DNA from: Pandoraea anapnoica
Lineage (GTDB): Bacteria; Pseudomonadota; Gammaproteobacteria; Burkholderiales; Burkholderiaceae
Reading direction: 5' to 3'
NCBI RefSeq assembly: GCF_902459765.1
Contig: NZ_CABPSP010000019.1
Location: 54,135-118,134 of the forward strand
Length of the DNA: 64,000 nt
Position numbers and translations under genes: made by a program. Positions 46,358 through 56,663 of this stretch are shown piece after piece (the stretch's first letter is position 1; the number at the start of each line of letters is the position of its first letter). The notes beneath the pieces are model-generated. The model made no database searches. It was not told the origin of the DNA and saw nothing but the letters and a program-made list of their open reading frames with translations.

Positions 46358-46373
46358 TGGCCCGCGACTTGCT
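46358..46373 (+). promoter_or_regulatory. Sigma-54 promoter of the aldehyde dehydrogenase gene
   Basis: TGGCCCGCGACTTGCT fits the consensus TGGCAC-R-N4-TTGCW with one change and exact spacing. Expected start near 46384, about 45 bases before ATG 46429. Confidence 0.75.
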
Positions 46374-46428
46374 TAGTAGCGTCTTGCGCAGCCAACGTCC
46401 GCGCTACAACGATATCCGGAGACACAAC

Positions 46429-47949
<1,521 letters not shown>

Positions 47950-47983
47950 GCAATCCCTCTAGTCGTATGTGACCTTGCAGTAG

Positions 47984-48025
47984 ATCAAAGACGCATCGCG
48001 CAGCGAGTGCGATGCTGTCTTTGAT
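47984..48025. repeat. Long inverted repeat between aldehyde and alcohol dehydrogenase genes
   Basis: ATCAAAGACGCATCGC (47984-47999) pairs with GCGATGCTGTCTTTGAT (48009-48025) with one bulged base and a 9-base loop. No T-run follows. It may stabilise the upstream message or attenuate transcription. Confidence 0.7.
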
Positions 48026-48109
48026 GCATGCAAAAGATGATTCTGGACACCCCGTCGCACCATTTGCGCATGGGGAGTGCCCCTCACAGAACAGATAAGG
48101 AGCATGACG

Positions 48110-49258
48110 ATGAGCACGACTTTCTTCATTCCCGCCGTCAACATGATGGGCGTGGGCAGCCTCGACGAAGCGATTGCCGCCCTGCGCCAGTACCATTTCC
48201 GCCGCGCCCTGATCGTGACCGATGCCGGTCTCGCGAAAGCGGGCGTCGCCGAGAAGGTAGCGAAGCTGCTGACGCAGCAGGACATTCAATCGGTCGTCTT
48301 CGATGGCGCGAAACCGAACCCCACGGTGAGCAACGTCGAAGCGGGCCTGGCGATCCTCAAACAGAACCAGTGCGACTTCGTGATTTCGTTGGGTGGCGGC
48401 TCGCCGCACGACTGTGCGAAAGGGATTGCGCTGTGTGCGACGAACGGCGGCCACATCTCGGAATACGAAGGCGTCGATCAGTCGAAGAAACCGCAGCTGC
48501 CGCTCGTCGCAATCAACACGACGGCTGGCACCGCGAGCGAGATGACGCGCTTTTGCATCATCACGGACGAGAAACGTCATGTGAAGATGGCCATTGTCGA
48601 CCGCAACGTCACACCGCTGTTGTCCGTCAACGATCCGGCGCTGATGGCGGCCATGCCCAAAGGGTTGACGGCCGCGACGGGCATGGATGCACTGACGCAC
48701 GCCACGGAAGCTTACGTGTCGACCGCTGCCACGCCGATCACCGACGCGTGCGCGCTCAAGGCCGTCACGCTGATCTCGCAGAACCTGCGTCGTGCGGTGT
48801 CGCACGGCGACGACATGACGGCGCGCGAGAACATGGCGTATGCGCAGTTCCTGGCGGGCATGGCTTTCAACAACGCGTCGCTGGGGTATGTGCACGCGAT
48901 GGCGCACCAATTGGGCGGGTTCTACGATCTGCCGCACGGTGTGTGCAACGCAGTTCTGCTGCCCCACGTGGAAGAGTTCAACGCGAGCACCAGCGCGGCG
49001 CGTCTGAAAGACATTGCGCAAGCGATGGGCGAGAAGGTGGAAGGGTTGAGCGACGAGGAAGGTGCGAAGGCTGCCATCGCCGCGATTCGCCGGTTGTCGA
49101 AGGACATCGGCATTCCGTCTGGGCTGGCCGAACTCGGGGCGAAGAAGGAAGACGTCCCTACGCTCGCCGCCAACGCGATGCAGGACGCCTGTGGGTTCAC
49201 CAACCCGCGTCGCGCTGAGCAAGCGGAAATCGAAGCGATTTTCCTGCGAGCGTTCTAA
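48110..49258 (+). CDS. Iron-containing (group III) alcohol dehydrogenase
   Basis: The 382-residue protein has the Fe-ADH layout: N-terminal Rossmann-like domain with [12 protein letters not shown] (NAD-binding), [10 protein letters not shown], and a helical metal domain with [41 protein letters not shown] (histidine ligands). It likely interconverts an alcohol and aldehyde with NAD and Fe2+. AAGGAG lies 7 bases before ATG 48110. A 160-base gap with a strong hairpin separates it from the ALDH gene; they are probably one transcript. Confidence 0.93.
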   Translation: MSTTFFIPAVNMMGVGSLDEAIAALRQYHFRRALIVTDAGLAKAGVAEKVAKLLTQQDIQSVVFDGAKPNPTVSNVEAGLAILKQNQCDFVISLGGGSPHDCAKGIALCATNGGHISEYEGVDQSKKPQLPLVAINTTAGTASEMTRFCIITDEKRHVKMAIVDRNVTPLLSVNDPALMAAMPKGLTAATGMDALTHATEAYVSTAATPITDACALKAVTLISQNLRRAVSHGDDMTARENMAYAQFLAGMAFNNASLGYVHAMAHQLGGFYDLPHGVCNAVLLPHVEEFNASTSAARLKDIAQAMGEKVEGLSDEEGAKAAIAAIRRLSKDIGIPSGLAELGAKKEDVPTLAANAMQDACGFTNPRRAEQAEIEAIFLRAF

Positions 49259-49429
49259 AGTCGACGCGGACTACGCCAATTAGCGCGTGGTCATGCCGAC
49301 CGGCGGCTGGACACGTTGGATCGTGTTCACCTGAACACCGGCGAGCATGGCCACGCCGTTGGCGGCTTTGGAATCTACGTTTTCGATTGACGGTTTTCAC
49401 GCTCCGTCAACGCACGCCATGAAAAAACA

Positions 49430-49457
49430 AAGGGCTACGTGAAATTACGTAGCCCTT
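49430..49457. terminator. Bidirectional terminator between convergent genes
   Basis: AAGGGCTACGT, loop GAAATT and ACGTAGCCCTT form an 11-base perfect stem. On the minus strand it is followed by TGTTTTTTC and serves the MFS gene (stop 49478); on the plus strand T bases are few. Confidence 0.85.
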
Positions 49458-49477
49458 ATCGTTTTATCGAAAAATCC

Positions 49478-50836
49478 TCACACCACTGCAGGCACCCCCG
49501 GCACCCGCTCACGCCGCTTCATCCGCCACCAGATCAGGATGGCGACGAACGCTTCGAGCGCCGCCACGATCCAGAGACCGCCATTGAAGCTGCCCGTCGC
49601 ATCTTTTACGATGCCCAGCAGATACGGTGAGCCGAACCCGGCAAGGTTTGCCACCGAGTTGATGAACGCCACGCCCATCGCCGCAGCGCCGCCCGCGAGA
49701 TAGGCATTGGGCAATTGCCAGAACACCGGAATCGCGCCCATCGTGCCGGACACGGCGATCACCAGACACAGGAACGCCGCCACGCCGTTGCTTCCCGCAA
49801 ACACACCGACGCCCGCCAGTCCACACGCCCCGATGAAAACCGGAATCGCACAATGCATGCGCGCTTCGCGACGCTTGTCCGCGCTGTAGCCGATAGCGAT
49901 CTGGAAGATCGCGCCGAAGACGTACATCACACCGACGAGCAACCCGATGTGCAGCGGATTCGTCGGCCCCAACGCACGCACGATGGTCGGTGCGAAGAAC
50001 GAGAGCGTCGCGTTAGCGGCCACGATGCCGAAGTAGATACCGGTGAGCAACCACAGCTTCGGGCTGCGCACGGCGAGCATGAAGCTATGCTCGCGCTGTC
50101 CCGCGCCCTTGCGGTCGTGGTCCAGATCGGCTTGCAGCAAGCGCTTCTCATGCTCCGACAGCCAACTGGCTTGCTCCGGCTTGTCGACGAGGAACCACAC
50201 GGCCAGCACGCCCGCGAGCACCGTCGGCACGCCTTCGAGCAGGAACAGCCATTGCCACCCCGCCCAACCGTTCACGCCATGCATGCTGTTCAGGATGGCC
50301 CCCGCGAGCGGTGCCCCTACCACCGACGACACGGCCGACGCCGAGATGAACCAAGCAAACGCCTTCGCGCGTCGGTGCGCCGGGAACCAGAACGTCAGAT
50401 ACAGCAGCACGCCCGGCTGGAAACCCGCCTCGAACGCGCCGAGCAGAAACCGCATGACATAGAAGTACGCAGGCGAATGCGTGAACATCATGAGCACGCA
50501 GATCGTCCCCCAGCCCAAGGTGATGCGTGCGAGCGTGCGTCGCGCGCCGATACGCAACAGCAGCCAGTTGCTCGGGATTTCCAGGAAGAAGTACCCAAGG
50601 AAGAAGATGCCCGCGCCGATGCCGTACACCGTCTCGCTGAAGCCGAGATCCTGCTGCATCTGCAACTTCGCGAAGCCGACGTTCACTCGGTCGATCCACG
50701 CGAGCATCCACAGCACGAAGATGAACGGAATGATCCGCCACATGATCTTTCGGTAGATGGGATCTAGCGTGCGGTCGTCCGGCTTGGCGAACGCATTTGT
50801 GCCGTCGGTCGTACGCGACGTTGGCTGTTGGTTCAT
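49478..50836 (-). CDS. MFS transporter, anion:cation symporter (ACS) type
   Basis: A 452-residue inner-membrane carrier with 12 helices. The opening KIMWRIIPFIFVLWMLAWIDRVNVGFAKLQMQQDLGFSETVYGIGAGIFFLGYF is characteristic of the ACS family (phthalate, tartrate, glucarate-type permeases), followed by EIPSNWLLLRIGARRTLARI. It probably imports an organic anion. It is at the 3' end of the minus-strand catabolic region, 68 bases after the racemase-like gene, and ends at the terminator at 49430-49457. Confidence 0.92.
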   Translation of the reverse strand: MNQQPTSRTTDGTNAFAKPDDRTLDPIYRKIMWRIIPFIFVLWMLAWIDRVNVGFAKLQMQQDLGFSETVYGIGAGIFFLGYFFLEIPSNWLLLRIGARRTLARITLGWGTICVLMMFTHSPAYFYVMRFLLGAFEAGFQPGVLLYLTFWFPAHRRAKAFAWFISASAVSSVVGAPLAGAILNSMHGVNGWAGWQWLFLLEGVPTVLAGVLAVWFLVDKPEQASWLSEHEKRLLQADLDHDRKGAGQREHSFMLAVRSPKLWLLTGIYFGIVAANATLSFFAPTIVRALGPTNPLHIGLLVGVMYVFGAIFQIAIGYSADKRREARMHCAIPVFIGACGLAGVGVFAGSNGVAAFLCLVIAVSGTMGAIPVFWQLPNAYLAGGAAAMGVAFINSVANLAGFGSPYLLGIVKDATGSFNGGLWIVAALEAFVAILIWWRMKRRERVPGVPAVV

Positions 50837-50904
50837 ATCGTCTCCTGATTTGTTTTGTGTTGACCGTTGACGTTGGGACGAACGACGACTTTGGAGGACT
50901 TAAA

Positions 50905-51582
50905 TCAGGCGGCTTCATCCAGACGCATTGCCTGAAGCAACGCGCGGCACGCCGCTGGCACCGGACCGATCACCGGCAGGGAGAAGCGTTCACCGAGCGC
51001 CATCGCCGCCTCGCCCAGCGGGCCGCCTCCGATCACGACGGCTTGCGCCCCATCGAGCCGAATGCATGCGTCCACCGCTCCCGCAAGACTGCTTTCCAGT
51101 TGCGACGGCACATCCCCGAGCGCAAGCGGATCGCCGGTCGTGAATCGCGCGCCCGTGAAGCTCGCGCCGAGGCCCAGCTTGCGGACGTTCGACGCAATCG
51201 AGTCGGCCAGTCGCGGTGTCGTCGTGGCGATGCCGAAACGACGTCCGCCCTCGCCTGCTTCACGTACCGATGCCGAGCCGATCCCGACCACGGGCACGTC
51301 CAGACGCGCGCGCAACGCCTCGATGCCCGGGTCGCCGAACGCGCCGACGATCACGCCGTCCGCCTGCGCTGCGAGCGCAACGATTTGCGGATCGTTCACC
51401 GCGTCGGCGGCCACGGCGAGGTCCTGCTCGTCGACGATCATCGGCGCACCGCGCGTCACCGTCGCACCAACGACGGTCGGCGGCGACGTCATCACGCTGG
51501 CGAAATACGTTCGGGCGATGTCGACCATCATTTGCGTCGTCGCTGTCGACGTGTTGGGGTTAATGAGCAGGATGTGAGTCAT
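50905..51582 (-). CDS. Asp/Glu-hydantoin racemase family protein lacking both cysteines
   Basis: A 225-residue protein with the family start MTHILLINPNTSTATTQMM. Two positions that carry catalytic Cys in hydantoin racemases are changed: CFGDPG reads AFGDPG (Ala81) and the GCAGM-type motif reads IGGGPLG (184-190). Cys-dependent racemisation is therefore unlikely. The protein may be a lyase, decarboxylase-like or binding protein of the same fold. It lies 23 bases downstream of the MFS gene at 51606, in one operon. Confidence 0.85.
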   Translation of the reverse strand: MTHILLINPNTSTATTQMMVDIARTYFASVMTSPPTVVGATVTRGAPMIVDEQDLAVAADAVNDPQIVALAAQADGVIVGAFGDPGIEALRARLDVPVVGIGSASVREAGEGGRRFGIATTTPRLADSIASNVRKLGLGASFTGARFTTGDPLALGDVPSQLESSLAGAVDACIRLDGAQAVVIGGGPLGEAAMALGERFSLPVIGPVPAACRALLQAMRLDEAA

Positions 51583-51605
51583 GGAAATCTCGGCGAATCG
51601 GGAAA

Positions 51606-53087
51606 TCAGGAAGCATGCGAAGCAGATGCGGGGGATGCGGACGAAGACGCGGAAGCAGACGCATTGGCGGCCGCTTGCGGATCGCCGTCGCCCGGCGCGT
51701 CGGGGCCGTCGATGGGCTTGCCGAACGTCTCCGGCGCGAAGGTGAGCGCAATAGCGAACACGGCGTACATCGCGGCCATCATCCCGAACATGCCGCCGAT
51801 GCCGTACTGGTCGAATACGCGGCCTGCCACCAGCGGCATCGCTGCACCGGCCAACGTGCCCAGCGCAAGAATGAACGCCGTGCCGAACGCCCGCACTCGC
51901 GTGGGATAGAGTTCCGGCGCGTAGATCCAGATGGACGTATTGAGCAGCAGCACGCAGAACTGGAAAGCCGCACCGAACGCGAGAATCAGCGGCTGCGACT
52001 TCGACAAAAACCCGAAGCACAGACCGATCACACACGCGGCGATAGCGCCGAGCGTCAGCACGCGTTTGCGCGGGAACCGGAAGCCGAAGTACGACGCCGT
52101 GATCGCGCCGAGCAGACTGCCCGACTGCATCACGATGGTGAACACGAAGCTCTTGCTCAGCGTGTAGCCCTGCGCCATCAGAATCGTCGGCATCAGCGTA
52201 AGCACCGAAATCTGCGCGCCGTAGGTCATGCACACGGCGATGCCGACGGCTACCGTGCGACGCGCCAGCGGTCCGACGAACACTTCGCTCAGATGCACCT
52301 TTTCCGCGCGGTGCGCACCGTTCGACGCTTCGCTCAGGTAACGCTTCGCTGCGCCACCGGCGGACTTGCCGAGCTTGCCGGAGGCGAGAATATTGAGCAC
52401 GCGGTTAGCCTCTTCCACGCGGCCTTTAGAAAGCAGAAAGCGCGGCGTCTCCGGGATGAAGCGGCGATAGAGCAGCACGAAGAAGGCCGGAAGCACGAGG
52501 CAGCCGAACAACCAGCGCCAGCTATCCGGCCCGGGGAAGAAGGCGAAGACCGCCAGCCCGAACGCGGGTGCGAGCATGTTGCCGAGCCCGCCCCCTGCGA
52601 CGTTGATCGCGCCCACGGCCACGCCACGAAAGCGAGACGAGCAAAACTCTGCAAGCATGGTGACGGCAATCGAGATTTCGCCGCCGAGGCCGAAACCGAC
52701 GATGAAGCGTCCGGCGGCGAGCATCGTATAGTTCGTCGCCAATGCGCAGATCAGTGCGCCGAGCGTGAACAGCATCAGATTGATGCTCAGCATCGTGCGA
52801 CGCCCGAAGCGGTCGGCGATGTAGCCCGAACCGAGTCGGCCGATGGCGGCCGCACCGAACGTCAGCGTGTTGAGAAAGCCGATTTGCGCGGCAGATATGC
52901 CCCAGTACTCGCGCAGCAACGGCCCCACGAGACCGACGGCGTTCTGCTCGAAGACGTCGAACAAAACCCCGAACAGAATCAGTGCGAGGATCTTCTTGTG
53001 TGACGGCGTCACGCCAATGTCGTCGAGCGCCCGTTCGAGCTGCTGCAACCTGGGTTCCGACGACGATACGACCACTTCTGCGCCCAT
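51606..53087 (-). CDS. MFS transporter, organic-acid/aromatic type
   Basis: A 493-residue carrier with 12 helices, an N-terminal soluble segment and the MFS motif GSGYIADRFGRRTMLSI. The segment RFIPETPRFLLSKGRVEEANRVLNILASG between halves is sugar-transporter-like. C-terminal residues are Ala/Ser-rich. It is the first gene of the operon with the racemase-like gene; a TGAAA/TTTCA operator candidate lies about 100 bases upstream. Confidence 0.9.
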   Translation of the reverse strand: MGAEVVVSSSEPRLQQLERALDDIGVTPSHKKILALILFGVLFDVFEQNAVGLVGPLLREYWGISAAQIGFLNTLTFGAAAIGRLGSGYIADRFGRRTMLSINLMLFTLGALICALATNYTMLAAGRFIVGFGLGGEISIAVTMLAEFCSSRFRGVAVGAINVAGGGLGNMLAPAFGLAVFAFFPGPDSWRWLFGCLVLPAFFVLLYRRFIPETPRFLLSKGRVEEANRVLNILASGKLGKSAGGAAKRYLSEASNGAHRAEKVHLSEVFVGPLARRTVAVGIAVCMTYGAQISVLTLMPTILMAQGYTLSKSFVFTIVMQSGSLLGAITASYFGFRFPRKRVLTLGAIAACVIGLCFGFLSKSQPLILAFGAAFQFCVLLLNTSIWIYAPELYPTRVRAFGTAFILALGTLAGAAMPLVAGRVFDQYGIGGMFGMMAAMYAVFAIALTFAPETFGKPIDGPDAPGDGDPQAAANASASASSSASPASASHAS

Positions 53088-53164
53088 CGTAAAACTCCCT
53101 GCGCCGCGATTGGCGCCTTTGCGACCGAATTGCCTCGCCCTCTGATGAACCTGTTCGGTTAATA

Positions 53165-53201
53165 TTTTTTCAGATTATTTGTTTTTGAAAATTATTTTTC
53201 A
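53165..53201 (-). promoter_or_regulatory. Candidate RpiR-type operator with TGAAA/TTTCA half-sites
   Basis: TGAAAATTATTTTTCA (53186-53201) is an inverted repeat, and TTTTTTCA at 53165-53172 adds another half-site. The stretch is strikingly AT-rich within GC-rich DNA. It lies between the RpiR gene and the MFS gene it probably controls. Several RpiR regulators bind TGAAA-type palindromes, but the match here is inferred. Confidence 0.5.
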
Positions 53202-53312
53202 TATCAGGGTTTAGCCTGACGGCGCGGACGACGCGGACGAGCGTCGGCCTTGGCGGGAGATGCCAATGATGGGGAGGTTTGAGGTGGAGCGCCGTCGGGC
53301 GACGGCGGGCGG

Positions 53313-54167
53313 TCAGATTTCGTCGAGTGCGTCGTGAAATGCTTCCACGAGGCCGAGGTGACGACGTCCCGGGTTGCCTGCAAGCGTCATGACCTGCGTG
53401 ACGATCAGGTGGCACAGACCGATCACCGCCGTGTGGTTATCGAGCACGCCGGGGCCTTGGACGTCGCACTGCAACGACCATTTCGCAGGCGTCTTCGTCG
53501 CGGCATTGCGCTCAGTGACGTAGACAAGATTCGGGCACGCCTTTGCGAGTTGCGCGACGACCGTCGGCATCTGACGAATGCGACGGCGCAGAGCGAACAC
53601 GATCACGATGTCGTCCGCGCCGATGCCTGCGAGATGTTCGCCGAGCGTCTCGCCCGCACCGGGAATGACTTGTGCGCTGGGGACGGTTTGCAGCAACTGC
53701 CAGCGGAAATACATCGCGAGCGGCAAGCTGGAGCGAAAGCCCACGACCCAGACTTTGCGCGCCGAGAGAATCGCGGCGGCGATCTGTTCAATTTCGGTGG
53801 ACGAGAGACGGCGATAGGTTGCGTCGATGTTGGCGAGGCTTTGCTGGCGATGCGCGCCGACGACATCGTCGGCCACCGCTTCGGTCGCGTGCGCGGTCGC
53901 AGCCATCACCAATGGAGAGCCAGCGCGTTGCTCGGACCGGACGTGTTTGCGCGCGTCGTCGAACGACTCATAGCCCAGACGTCGCACAAAGCGCGTGACG
54001 GTGGCATTCGACACCTGAGCCAGTGTGGCCAGCTCGGACGCCGAATACCCCGCGAGATCGCCCGGCAGATCGAGCGCGAATTCGGCCAGACGCCGCTCTG
54101 ACGGCGAGAGCTGGTCGAGCTGATCGCGAATCCGGCCGACGAAAGACTTCTTCACGTGAGATGCCAT
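53313..54167 (-). CDS. RpiR family transcriptional regulator
   Basis: The 284-residue protein has an N-terminal HTH_6 domain (LSPSERRLAEFALDLPGDLAGYSASELATLAQVSNATVTRFVRRLGYESFDDARK) and a C-terminal SIS sugar-phosphate-binding domain (about 125-255; VWVVGFRSSLPLAMYFRWQL). RpiR regulators respond to phosphorylated or acidic metabolites. It sits between the MFS-racemase operon downstream and the DUF2817/M20 genes upstream, all on the minus strand. Confidence 0.92.
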   Translation of the reverse strand: MASHVKKSFVGRIRDQLDQLSPSERRLAEFALDLPGDLAGYSASELATLAQVSNATVTRFVRRLGYESFDDARKHVRSEQRAGSPLVMAATAHATEAVADDVVGAHRQQSLANIDATYRRLSSTEIEQIAAAILSARKVWVVGFRSSLPLAMYFRWQLLQTVPSAQVIPGAGETLGEHLAGIGADDIVIVFALRRRIRQMPTVVAQLAKACPNLVYVTERNAATKTPAKWSLQCDVQGPGVLDNHTAVIGLCHLIVTQVMTLAGNPGRRHLGLVEAFHDALDEI

Positions 54168-54213
54168 GAGCGTTTGTGCGGTTAGGGGCGGGCTATTGTC
54201 GCCCGATTTTGCC

Positions 54214-55311
54214 CTAACCGGTAGCGCCCTGACGACTCAACCCCGTCACTGCCTGCAAGATGGCCACGCGTGCCTGTCCGAGAATCTGGCCCTGCCATAC
54301 GCCGTCGTCGAAGCAGAATGCCGCCAGTACCGAAGCGCGGATGGCCGACGCCTGCGCATCCGTCGCTTCGGGGTGACGCCTCAACCACGAATCCGCCCGC
54401 AGCATGTGCAGCATGTCGATGAGCGGTACCGTGCCGTATTCGATGGCGATGGCGGTCACCTGCGCGTGCTTCGCCGTGTTTCGCAGTGTGTCGAGCAACG
54501 GGCCACCGACGTTCGACGCTACCGTCGTGCCGTCGATGGGGCTGGCCAGATCGGCGCCCCACCACGCGCGAGCGCGTGCTAACTCTGCGGCGTCGAGGCC
54601 ACCCACGCAGATCTTTTCGCCGTGCCCCGGCGGACCGAGACCCGTATGGAAGTCGATCCAGCCGATGGCCTCGCAACGCTGTCCGTGTGTCTCGATCAAC
54701 GTGCGCATCAGCCGCGTGCTCCACACGGGTTCGCGTCCCCCGTAGAACAGGCCGTCGGCGAATGCGTACTGTCCAATCGTCAGCGCGCGCTGATATGCCG
54801 CTTCGCCGTGTGTTGCGATGTAGTCGGCGATGGCCCGCACGTTGTCGTCGGACGGCGGCCACTCGGGCGGCACGAGCAGATTGTGCAAATCGGCGTAGGC
54901 CGCGTTGACGGGCAGCGTCTGCGTGAAGTCGATGCTGTTGCGATTCAGATCGACGTTGTCCTCGTTCGTGCGAGACAGCCACGAAAAGCCATACGGATTG
55001 ATCGCGTGCACGACGAGAATGGCGACGTCCGCCGCTGCAAGACGTGACTTCAGCCCTTCGTCGCCCAGCAGCGCAATCTGCGCGGCGCTGCCGCAGAATC
55101 CCTCCACGCCGTGCGTGCCGGAGGTGAGGATGAGCAAGCGTCGCGCATCGGGTGAACCGAGACGCACGACGTCAGTCGCGAGCGTCTCACCCTCACGGCC
55201 GACGATGTCGGGAATGACGTGGCTCGTCACCTCGACACCGGCCTGCCGGGCCGCTGCCGCGAATCGCTCGCGCGCCTGACGATAGCTGCTGGAAAACGGA
55301 CTCGTGGTCAT
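54214..55311 (-). CDS. DUF2817/M14-like zinc metallopeptidase or deacylase
   Basis: A 365-residue protein. The zinc motif HXXE is in TSGTHGVEGFCGS, with VHAINPYGFSWLSRTNEDNVDLNRN typical of M14-like folds and DFHTGLGPPGHGEKI holding another His ligand. DUF2817 proteins resemble carboxypeptidases and aspartoacylase-like amidohydrolases; the substrate is unknown. No signal peptide seen. It is six bases downstream of the M20 gene, so the two hydrolases are co-expressed and may act on the same amide. Confidence 0.88.
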   Translation of the reverse strand: MTTSPFSSSYRQARERFAAAARQAGVEVTSHVIPDIVGREGETLATDVVRLGSPDARRLLILTSGTHGVEGFCGSAAQIALLGDEGLKSRLAAADVAILVVHAINPYGFSWLSRTNEDNVDLNRNSIDFTQTLPVNAAYADLHNLLVPPEWPPSDDNVRAIADYIATHGEAAYQRALTIGQYAFADGLFYGGREPVWSTRLMRTLIETHGQRCEAIGWIDFHTGLGPPGHGEKICVGGLDAAELARARAWWGADLASPIDGTTVASNVGGPLLDTLRNTAKHAQVTAIAIEYGTVPLIDMLHMLRADSWLRRHPEATDAQASAIRASVLAAFCFDDGVWQGQILGQARVAILQAVTGLSRQGATG

Positions 55312-55317
55312 CGCGTC

Positions 55318-56508
55318 TCACTCCGCCAGAAAGGCTTCGGTCAGGCGCACCCAATAGGTCGAGCCGAGTGTGAGGACATCGTCGTTGAAGTCGTAGCTCG
55401 TGTTGTGCAGCATGCACGGGCCGAGACCGTGACCGTGCGCGCGATGGTCGCCCGTCCCGTTGCCGATGTAGGCGTAGCAGCCGGGACGCTCCAGCAGGAA
55501 AAACGAGAAGTCTTCGGCTCCCATCGTCGGATCGATGGGATCGACGACGTGATCGCGTCCCACGATCTCCTTCATGACGCTCAGCGCGAACTGCGTCTCG
55601 GCGGCGGTGTTGACCGTCGGCGGATAGTTGCGCAGGAACGAGAACTCGACCGTGCAACCGTAGGCGGCTGCCGTCGATTCGCAGAACTCGCGCATGCGCT
55701 TCTCGACCAGATCGAGCACTTCGAGCGAGAAGGTGCGCACCGTGCCCGCGAGCGTCGCGGTGTTTGGAATGACGTTGATCGCTTCGCCCGCCTGCATCTG
55801 CGTGATGGAGAGCACGGCGGCGTCGATGGGGCGCTTGTTGCGCGTCATGATGCTTTGCAGGCCGGTGCCGATCTGCATGGCCGTAAGGACGGGATCGATG
55901 CCGTCGTGCGGCATCGCGGCGTGTGCGCCCGTCCCTTTGACGACGATGCGGAATTCGTTGCTCGACGCCTGCGTCGCGCCTACACGTGCACCAAAGCTGC
56001 CCGCCGCGAGGCCGGGCCAGTTGTGTAGCGCGAAGACCGCGTCGACCGGAAACTTCTCGAACAGACCGTCTTCGAGCATGGCCTTCGCGCCACCGCCGCC
56101 CTCTTCCGCCGGTTGGAAGATGAAGACGATGGTGCCGTCGAAATTGCGATGTGCGGCCAGATGCTGCGCGGCGCCGAGCAGCATGGCGGTGTGGCCGTCG
56201 TGACCGCAGGCGTGCATCTTGCCCGCGTATTGCGACGCGTGTTCGAACGTGTTGAGTTCCTGAATCGGCAGCGCATCCATGTCCGCGCGCAGACCGATGA
56301 CCTTTTTGCCCGTGCCGTTGCGCAGCACACCGACGACACCCGTCTTACCCAGCCCGCGCGTGACTTCGATGCCCCACGATTCGAGCAGCTTCGCCACGAT
56401 GTCCGACGTCCGCGCCTCTTCGTAGCGCAGTTCGGGGTGGGCATGGATGTCGCGTCGGATAGCTTGCAGTTCGGCCGAGCGTTCGGCGATTTCCGGAATG
56501 ATGGACAT
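55318..56508 (-). CDS. M20 family amidohydrolase (hippurate hydrolase/aminoacylase type)
   Basis: The 396-residue protein has the M20D pattern: RRDIHAHPELRYEE, GLRADMDALPIQE, MHACGHDGHTAMLLGAAQHL, QPAEEGGGGAKAMLEDGLFEKFPVD and the dimerisation domain around 180-290. The Cys/His and Glu-Glu residues form the two-metal site. It probably hydrolyses N-acyl amino acids or similar amides in the cytoplasm. Start ATG 56508; the frame open to 56937 overlaps the MHS gene and is rejected. Confidence 0.93.
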   Translation of the reverse strand: MSIIPEIAERSAELQAIRRDIHAHPELRYEEARTSDIVAKLLESWGIEVTRGLGKTGVVGVLRNGTGKKVIGLRADMDALPIQELNTFEHASQYAGKMHACGHDGHTAMLLGAAQHLAAHRNFDGTIVFIFQPAEEGGGGAKAMLEDGLFEKFPVDAVFALHNWPGLAAGSFGARVGATQASSNEFRIVVKGTGAHAAMPHDGIDPVLTAMQIGTGLQSIMTRNKRPIDAAVLSITQMQAGEAINVIPNTATLAGTVRTFSLEVLDLVEKRMREFCESTAAAYGCTVEFSFLRNYPPTVNTAAETQFALSVMKEIVGRDHVVDPIDPTMGAEDFSFFLLERPGCYAYIGNGTGDHRAHGHGLGPCMLHNTSYDFNDDVLTLGSTYWVRLTEAFLAE

Positions 56509-56663
56509 AGAAGTCGTCTCTTGAGAGTGCCCCGAAAGGCGCGACGCTCGCCGACTCTCGCGGGAGGTCGCACGCGTTGGACAGGGGCAGGTTTGGGGAG
56601 GTAATGCGACGGGGTGCCGACGAGCCATCGAAATGGCCGTCGGACACCTTGAGCGTTGATGTT

